DNA from: Prolixibacteraceae bacterium
Lineage (GTDB): Bacteria; Bacteroidota; Bacteroidia; Bacteroidales; Prolixibacteraceae
DNA: 10,117 bases
Direction: 5' to 3'
Assembly: GCA_003457135.1 (NCBI GenBank)
Contig: DMSQ01000100.1
Location: 1 to 10,117, forward strand
The notes under the pieces were generated by a model. That model ran no database searches and was not told the DNA's origin. It saw only the letters and a list, made by a program, of their open reading frames with translations. The stretch's first letter is position 1, and every line of letters begins with the position of its first letter. The position numbers and the translations under genes are program-made. Positions 5,151 to 10,117 of this stretch are shown here, piece by piece.

Positions 5151-7106
5151 ATGAAAAAAATGTTGGTGGTTATTCTGCTTGCCTTCCTGTTTTTGGGATT
5201 AAATGCTCAAAAATACACCTTGCATTCTCCAGATAAAAAACTGACCGTTGAAATTGAAGTTAATCGTGGCATTGCAGTAAAAATGATGAGCGGAAATGAG
5301 TCATTGATCAGCCTCAATGGTTTATCAATCATTTCAACAAGTCAAAATCCTGATTTCACTGAATTTCAGGTTAAAAAAGTCATTCAAAATTCGGTGAACG
5401 AAACAGTCAAACCTGTTATTCGCGATAAGAGTGAAATGTATGTAAATCAATACAATGAAATGCAGTTAGTGTTTAAGGCCAATTATTCCATTACTTTTCG
5501 TTTATTCAATGAAGGTCTGGCATACCGGTTTGCGACTTCAGCAAAAGACAGCCTGACTATTCTGAAGGAAAACCTGACTGTTCAATTGGCCGAAAACGAT
5601 TCATTACGTTTCCAGCCTTCCAAATCGTTCAATTCTTCGTACGAAACGCCTTACGAATTCCGGAAAATAAGCGCCATTGAGAATGGGAATTTGTGCCATT
5701 TACCTGCTTTGGTCGAAAAGCAAAACGGAAGTTTTGTGATGATTACCGAAGCTGATTTGTACCATTATCCGGGTATGTGGCTAACCGGAACCGGAAAATC
5801 CGAACTGAAAGCCACCAATCCGCCTTTCCCTAAAAAATACACTAATTCCGGTGATATTTATGGTCTTGGCCAGATTGCTGAAAAGGAAGATTTTATTGCC
5901 AAAGTGGAAGGCACAAGAACTTATCCCTGGCGAATTTTTGCCGTAGCCGAAAATGAAGCTGACCTAATCACCAATAACATGGTTTATTTACTGGCTTCAC
6001 CTACTGAATTACAGGATGTTTCCTGGATTAAACCTGGCATAGTGATGTTCGACTGGTGGGGGAAAAGTAATATCTACGGGGTTAATTTCAAGGCTGGTGG
6101 TAATACAGAAACTGCTAAATATTACATAGATTTCTGTGCTGCTCATGGATTTCGGTATTTTCTGTTCGATGATGGCTGGTGCTCGAAAGACGATTTGTTG
6201 CACGAAGTTTCGGGTTTGAATATAGCAGAAGTAACTGCCTACGCCAAATCGAAAGGCGTTGATGTGATGCTTTGGGTGATCTGGCATGCCGTTCAGAAGC
6301 AATGGGATCAGGCGTTTGACCAGTTTGAGAAGTGGGGCATCAAAGGGATCAAGATGGATTTTATGAACCGTGATGACCAGCCGATGGTGGAGTTTTATGA
6401 AGCTGTTGCCCGAAAAGCTGCCGAAAAAAAGATGTTGGTAAACTTTCACGGCGCTTATAAACCATGCGGATTAAGTCGAAAGTATCCGAATGTACTGACC
6501 CGGGAAGCATTAATCGAATTCGAATACAATGGCTGGACGAACTCCGACAATCCGGAACACCACAATTTGTTGCCATACATCCGCATGTTTACCGGCCCGA
6601 TGGATTATATTCCGGCTACCATGCGCAACTCTACCAAAGACAATTTCAGGCCATTGGGCGATTACCCGATGGGGCAGGGAACCCGTGCTCATGCTATGGC
6701 GCTATTTGTCATACTGAGCAGTCCGATGGAAATGCTACCCGATTCGCCTTCGGATTATTACCGCGAAAAAGAATGTACCAATTTTCTGACAAAAATCCCG
6801 GTCGAATGGGACGAAACGCGTTTGCTAGAAGGAAAGATCAGCAAATATACAGTTTTGGCCCGAAGATCAGGCGAGAGCTGGTTTGTGGGTGCGATCACTG
6901 ATTGGACCCAGCGCTCAATTAATTTATCAACCGTTTTTCTGAAGCCTGGCAAATACCACATTGAAATGATTGAAGATGGTATAAATGCCAATACACGAGC
7001 GGAAGATTATAAAAGAGTTGAAAAGGATTTTTCTTCTGGAGAAGTTCTGAAACTGAAACTGGCTGCCGGCGGCGGCTGGGTAGCCCGGATTACTCCGGTA
7101 AAATAG
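5151..7106 (+). CDS. Glycoside hydrolase family 97, probable retaining alpha-galactosidase type
   Basis: A 651-residue secreted enzyme. Residues 1-20 are a signal peptide (MKKMLVVILL...LNAQ) without a lipobox, so it is probably free in the periplasm. The N-terminal beta-sandwich (GH97_N, about 22-270) begins YTLHSPDKKLTVEIE; the (beta/alpha)8 barrel (about 285-560) includes FLFDDGWCSKDD, MLWVIWHAV, and GIKGIKMDFMNRDDQ; the C-terminal beta domain (about 560-651) ends LKLAAGGGWVARI. In GH97, inverting SusB-like alpha-glucosidases lack an Asp at the end of the strand where retaining alpha-galactosidases such as BtGH97b carry their nucleophile. Here that position is Asp403, so a retaining alpha-galactoside-type mechanism is inferred. 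The acid/base is one of Glu452, Glu456 or Glu458 in TREALIEFEYN; I cannot say which without alignment. Actual substrate could also be another alpha-linked sugar. It follows the transporter by 12 bases and precedes the GH2 gene by 24, implying co-transcription. Confidence 0.94.
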   Translation: MKKMLVVILLAFLFLGLNAQKYTLHSPDKKLTVEIEVNRGIAVKMMSGNESLISLNGLSIISTSQNPDFTEFQVKKVIQNSVNETVKPVIRDKSEMYVNQYNEMQLVFKANYSITFRLFNEGLAYRFATSAKDSLTILKENLTVQLAENDSLRFQPSKSFNSSYETPYEFRKISAIENGNLCHLPALVEKQNGSFVMITEADLYHYPGMWLTGTGKSELKATNPPFPKKYTNSGDIYGLGQIAEKEDFIAKVEGTRTYPWRIFAVAENEADLITNNMVYLLASPTELQDVSWIKPGIVMFDWWGKSNIYGVNFKAGGNTETAKYYIDFCAAHGFRYFLFDDGWCSKDDLLHEVSGLNIAEVTAYAKSKGVDVMLWVIWHAVQKQWDQAFDQFEKWGIKGIKMDFMNRDDQPMVEFYEAVARKAAEKKMLVNFHGAYKPCGLSRKYPNVLTREALIEFEYNGWTNSDNPEHHNLLPYIRMFTGPMDYIPATMRNSTKDNFRPLGDYPMGQGTRAHAMALFVILSSPMEMLPDSPSDYYREKECTNFLTKIPVEWDETRLLEGKISKYTVLARRSGESWFVGAITDWTQRSINLSTVFLKPGKYHIEMIEDGINANTRAEDYKRVEKDFSSGEVLKLKLAAGGGWVARITPVK

Positions 7107-7130
7107 AATGAAACTTAAACTCATTAAATC

Positions 7131-9959
7131 ATGAACCGAATAGCCTTATTTTTATTTTCGGTGTTCATCCTGACCGGATGTACAAAAAAAACAGCACAAA
7201 AAATTGACCTTTCCGGAGAATGGAAATTTGCCATAGACTCGCTGGATAAAGGAGTTTCTGAAAAGTGGTTCGATCAGACTCTGGCCGATAAAGTGGAGCT
7301 TCCCGGCTCGATGACGACCAACGGAAAAGGGAATGACATTACCCTGAAAACCCCATGGATCGGTCAAATCGTTGACAGTTCGTTTTATAAAAATCCGGAA
7401 TATGCCAAATTCCGCAAATCCGGGAACATTAAAATTCCGTTCTGGCTGCAACCGGTAAAGTATTACTCTGGAGCAGCCTGGTATCAAAAGGAAGTAACTA
7501 TTCCCGAAGATTGGCAGGGTCAGTTTGTTGGTTTAGTCCTCGAACGCTGCCACTGGGAAAGCCGCTTATGGGTTGACGATAAAGAAGTAGGTATGAGAAA
7601 TTCGCTTGGAACACCACATCAATACAATCTGACCAATGTATTGACTCCTGGTAAACACCGGTTAACCCTTTGTATCGACAATCGGGTGAAGGACATTGAT
7701 CCCGGCGTTAATTCTCACAGTATATCCGATCATACGCAAAGCAACTGGAATGGGATTGTCGGGCAACTGTACCTCGAAGCCCGGCCATTGGTAAAAATCC
7801 GGAATATTCAGGTTTATCCTGATGTTCAGAATAAAAAAATAGCTGTAAAAGTGAAGGTCCAGAACCTAACCGGAAAAACAACTTCGGTGAAAATGAACCT
7901 GAATGTAAAGGAAAATGGAACATGGAACGAGGAAAGTTTTGATCTGAAAGAAGGCGAAAATATGTTGGAGATGAGCCTCGAAATGGGCGCCAATGTGAAA
8001 CTTTGGAACGAATTTCATCCAACTGTTTATTCGCTGGTAATCAGTCTGAAAGATAAAACTTCGGGACAAACGGATATTTTGACTACCACTTTCGGGATGC
8101 GTGAATTTAAAACCGCAGGAAAACAAATCCTGATTAATGGTCAGCCAACTTTTCTTCGCGGAACTTTGGAATGTGCCATTTTCCCCAAAACCGGATATCC
8201 GGCAACCGATGTCGCCGAGTGGCTCCGGATATTCAATGTATGCCGCGCCCACGGCCTAAATCATATACGTTTTCATTCGTGGTGCCCGCCAAAAGCAGCT
8301 TTCGATGCCGCCGACCAAACGGGATTTTACCTGCATGTGGAATGTTCGTCGTGGGCTAATCAATCAACCACCATTGGAGACGGAAAACCATTCGATAACT
8401 ATCTTTATGAGGAAAGCCAACGAATGGTTGAAGAATACGGAAACCATCCGTCGTTTTGCATGATGGTTTACGGAAACGAACCCGGCGGTTCCAATCAGGT
8501 TCCCTTTCTGACTGAATTTGTGAAATTCTGGAAAGCAAAAGACAACCGCCGTATTTATACGGCAGGAGCTGGCTGGCCAAATCTTCCAGAAAATGATTAC
8601 CTGAGTACTCCCAATCCCAGAATTCAGGGTTGGGGTCAGGAATTGAATAGTATCATTAACAGCGAAGCTCCGCGCACCGATTACGACTGGTCTGACTATA
8701 ATGCCAAATTTACGCAGCCGATAGTAAGCCACGAAATCGGGCAATGGTGCGTTTATCCGAATTTCAAGGAAATAGTCAAATACGATGGGGTGCTGAAAGC
8801 CAGGAACTTCGAACTTTTTCAGGAAACACTGAAAGATCAAGGAATGGAACAACTGGCCGACAGCTTTTTACTGGCTTCCGGAAAATTGCAGGCCCTTTGC
8901 TATAAAGCCGACATCGAAGCTGCAATGCGCACCAGTGATTTCGGCGGATTCCAGTTGCTCGACCTGCACGATTTTCCCGGACAGGGAACGGCTTTAGTTG
9001 GCGTGCTTGATCCGTTTTGGGGCGAAAAAGGATACATTTCACCAGCTGAATACAAACGTTTTTGCAATTCGACCGTCCCTCTGGCCCGAATGAAAAAACT
9101 CATCTTTACCAATGCTGAAATCTTTGAAGTTGCTGTTGAGGCAGCTCATTTTGGTGACGGGCCAATTGCTGCCTGCACTCCTGAATGGAAAATCACTGAT
9201 CAAACGGGGCAGCTTATCCAATCAGGAAAATTCGTCCCAACCGATATTCCTTTAGGTAATGGTTTTAAACTTGGAGATATTTCTTTTCCGTTGGCATCGG
9301 TTACCAGTCCGGAAATGCTGAAACTGGAAGTAACGATTAATGACCTGAGCAACAGTTGGGATTTCTGGGTTTATCCGGCGAAAAAAGAAACGATTTCAGG
9401 AGAAGAAAAAATACGAGTGGTTCAGAGACTGGATGCTCAAACTGCTCAATTCCTGATAAATGGAGGTTCAGTCTTGCTGAACCTGAAAAAAGGAACACTT
9501 CCGAAAGAAATGGGAGGCGATGTCAAGATCGGGTTTTCAAGTATTTTCTGGAATACAGCCTGGACAAGAGGTCAGGCTCCGCACACACTGGGAGTTTTGG
9601 TTAACCCGAATCATCTAGCTTTGGCCGATTTTCCAACCGAATACCACAGCAATTACCAGTGGTGGGATGCCATGAGCCATTCGGGGGCAATCAACCTGAC
9701 AAGTTTTCCATCTGAAATACAAACGATTGTTCGTGTAATTGACGATTGGGTGACGAACCGTCCACTCGCGCTGGTTTTCGAAGCTAAAGTTGGCAGAGGG
9801 AAAATCCTGATTTCAGGAATTGATATGACTACCGATTTGGACAAACGCCCCGAAGCCCGGCAACTGTTATTCAGCCTGAAGAAATATATGGCTGGGTTGA
9901 AGTTTAATCCGAAAGTTGAGTTGAAAATGGAAGCATTAAATGGACTTTATAACAAGTAA
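7131..9959 (+). CDS. GH2-like glycoside hydrolase lipoprotein with C-terminal GATase-like extension
   Basis: A 942-residue exo-glycosidase candidate. The signal peptide MNRIALFLFSVFILTGC ends in lipobox LTGC with Cys17; the following TKKTAQK is basic, which argues against surface display and for a periplasm-facing anchor. Domains: jelly-roll sugar-binding domain (about 25-215, with WYQKEVTIP and GLVLERCHWESRLWVDD), Ig-like domain (about 220-330), then a TIM barrel (about 335-640) with FHSWCPPKAAFDAAD, YGNEPGG and SHEIGQW, and DLHDFPGQGTALVG (611-624). By GH2 logic, Glu450 in NEP is the acid/base and Glu535 the nucleophile. A second beta-sandwich (about 660-755) and a Rossmann-like, glutamine-amidotransferase-type region (about 765-930) follow; that last part shows no amidotransferase catalytic triad I can recognise. 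Substrate cannot be named: GH2 covers beta-galactosidases, glucuronidases, mannosidases and others. It is the last gene of the operon, with a REP-like repeat after it. Confidence 0.9.
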   Translation: MNRIALFLFSVFILTGCTKKTAQKIDLSGEWKFAIDSLDKGVSEKWFDQTLADKVELPGSMTTNGKGNDITLKTPWIGQIVDSSFYKNPEYAKFRKSGNIKIPFWLQPVKYYSGAAWYQKEVTIPEDWQGQFVGLVLERCHWESRLWVDDKEVGMRNSLGTPHQYNLTNVLTPGKHRLTLCIDNRVKDIDPGVNSHSISDHTQSNWNGIVGQLYLEARPLVKIRNIQVYPDVQNKKIAVKVKVQNLTGKTTSVKMNLNVKENGTWNEESFDLKEGENMLEMSLEMGANVKLWNEFHPTVYSLVISLKDKTSGQTDILTTTFGMREFKTAGKQILINGQPTFLRGTLECAIFPKTGYPATDVAEWLRIFNVCRAHGLNHIRFHSWCPPKAAFDAADQTGFYLHVECSSWANQSTTIGDGKPFDNYLYEESQRMVEEYGNHPSFCMMVYGNEPGGSNQVPFLTEFVKFWKAKDNRRIYTAGAGWPNLPENDYLSTPNPRIQGWGQELNSIINSEAPRTDYDWSDYNAKFTQPIVSHEIGQWCVYPNFKEIVKYDGVLKARNFELFQETLKDQGMEQLADSFLLASGKLQALCYKADIEAAMRTSDFGGFQLLDLHDFPGQGTALVGVLDPFWGEKGYISPAEYKRFCNSTVPLARMKKLIFTNAEIFEVAVEAAHFGDGPIAACTPEWKITDQTGQLIQSGKFVPTDIPLGNGFKLGDISFPLASVTSPEMLKLEVTINDLSNSWDFWVYPAKKETISGEEKIRVVQRLDAQTAQFLINGGSVLLNLKKGTLPKEMGGDVKIGFSSIFWNTAWTRGQAPHTLGVLVNPNHLALADFPTEYHSNYQWWDAMSHSGAINLTSFPSEIQTIVRVIDDWVTNRPLALVFEAKVGRGKILISGIDMTTDLDKRPEARQLLFSLKKYMAGLKFNPKVELKMEALNGLYNK

Positions 9960-9966
9960 AATTAAA

Positions 9967-10055
9967 CGCAGAGAGCGCAAAGTGAAGTGCAGAGAGCCGC
10001 AAAGAAAATAATTTTACCCCGCGGTTCTCTGCGATATTTCTCTGCGTTCTCTGCG
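9967..10055. repeat. REP-like intergenic inverted repeat built of CGCAGAG units
   Basis: The left arm (9967-10000) and right arm (10021-10055) are imperfect reverse complements of 34 and 35 bases around a 20-base loop. Each arm contains three 7-base units: CGCAGAG at 9967, CGCAAAG at 9976 and TGCAGAG at 9988 on the left; CTCTGCG at 10027, 10040 and 10049 on the right. Spacing is 9 and 12 bases on the left and 13 and 9 on the right, mirrored. It starts 7 bases after the GH2 stop, so it may end or protect the operon transcript, though no U-run follows. Similar CTCTGCG-rich intergenic elements are, to my recollection, frequent in environmental Bacteroidota genomes. Confidence 0.75.
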
Positions 10056-10117
10056 GTAAAATAGTCGGAAAAGAAATTATAATCAGACAATTAAATGGCT
10101 GTAGTTTAAGTTTGCGT

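Noticed and set aside
6009..6449. Long minus-strand frames inside the GH97 and GH2 genes, for example 6009-6449 and 8364-8852
   Set aside because: They are antisense shadows of well-supported glycosidase genes and carry no recognisable domains.
9967..10055. CRISPR array
   Set aside because: The units are 7 bases, in inverted orientation, with no spacers of regular 30-40 base length.

Overview
The window looks like chromosomal DNA of a Bacteroidota member, probably class Bacteroidia. The reasons are the EF-G2-like translation factor, a GH97/GH2 sugar operon, lipoproteins with short lipoboxes, and promoter-like TTG...TAnnTTTG pairs where a sigma70 pattern would otherwise be expected. Assignment below class is not possible from this sequence alone.

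Left end (1-1790, minus strand): most of an EF-G-like translation factor, cut by the window edge. Its G domain has lost the residues needed for normal GTP hydrolysis, which matches the Bacteroides EF-G2 type. A good promoter candidate lies upstream at 1861-1890.

Middle (about 1.8-3.75 kb): a low-density 'gene graveyard'. One intact small gene, a CHRD-domain lipoprotein (minus strand, 2409-2924), sits among three remnants: the C-terminal tail of an isochorismatase-family hydrolase (plus, 2070-2264), the N-terminal part of a DUF72 protein (minus, 3114-3350), and the C-terminal DNA-binding part of an AraC-type regulator carrying two in-frame stops (minus, 3500-3690). The non-coding DNA between them holds several strong inverted repeats, including a hairpin with an 18-bp perfect stem and a 24-bp perfect palindrome.

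Right (3747-9959, plus strand): a compact three-gene operon with gaps of 12 and 24 bases. It encodes a sugar-porter MFS transporter for the inner membrane, a secreted GH97 enzyme with the aspartate of the retaining alpha-galactosidase-type branch, and a large GH2-like lipoprotein glycosidase. The inferred job is trimming an alpha- and beta-linked oligosaccharide or glycoside in the periplasm and importing the freed sugar by cation symport. No SusC/SusD pair is present in the window. The decayed AraC gene abuts the operon start and may once have been its divergent regulator.

Right edge (9960-10117): a REP-like intergenic inverted repeat, each arm carrying three 7-base units related to CGCAGAG, follows the operon. 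I see no tRNA, rRNA, CRISPR array, IS element or phage gene. Nothing here demonstrates a new system; the most useful leads are the degenerate EF-G, the decayed regulator beside an intact operon, and the structured repeats.
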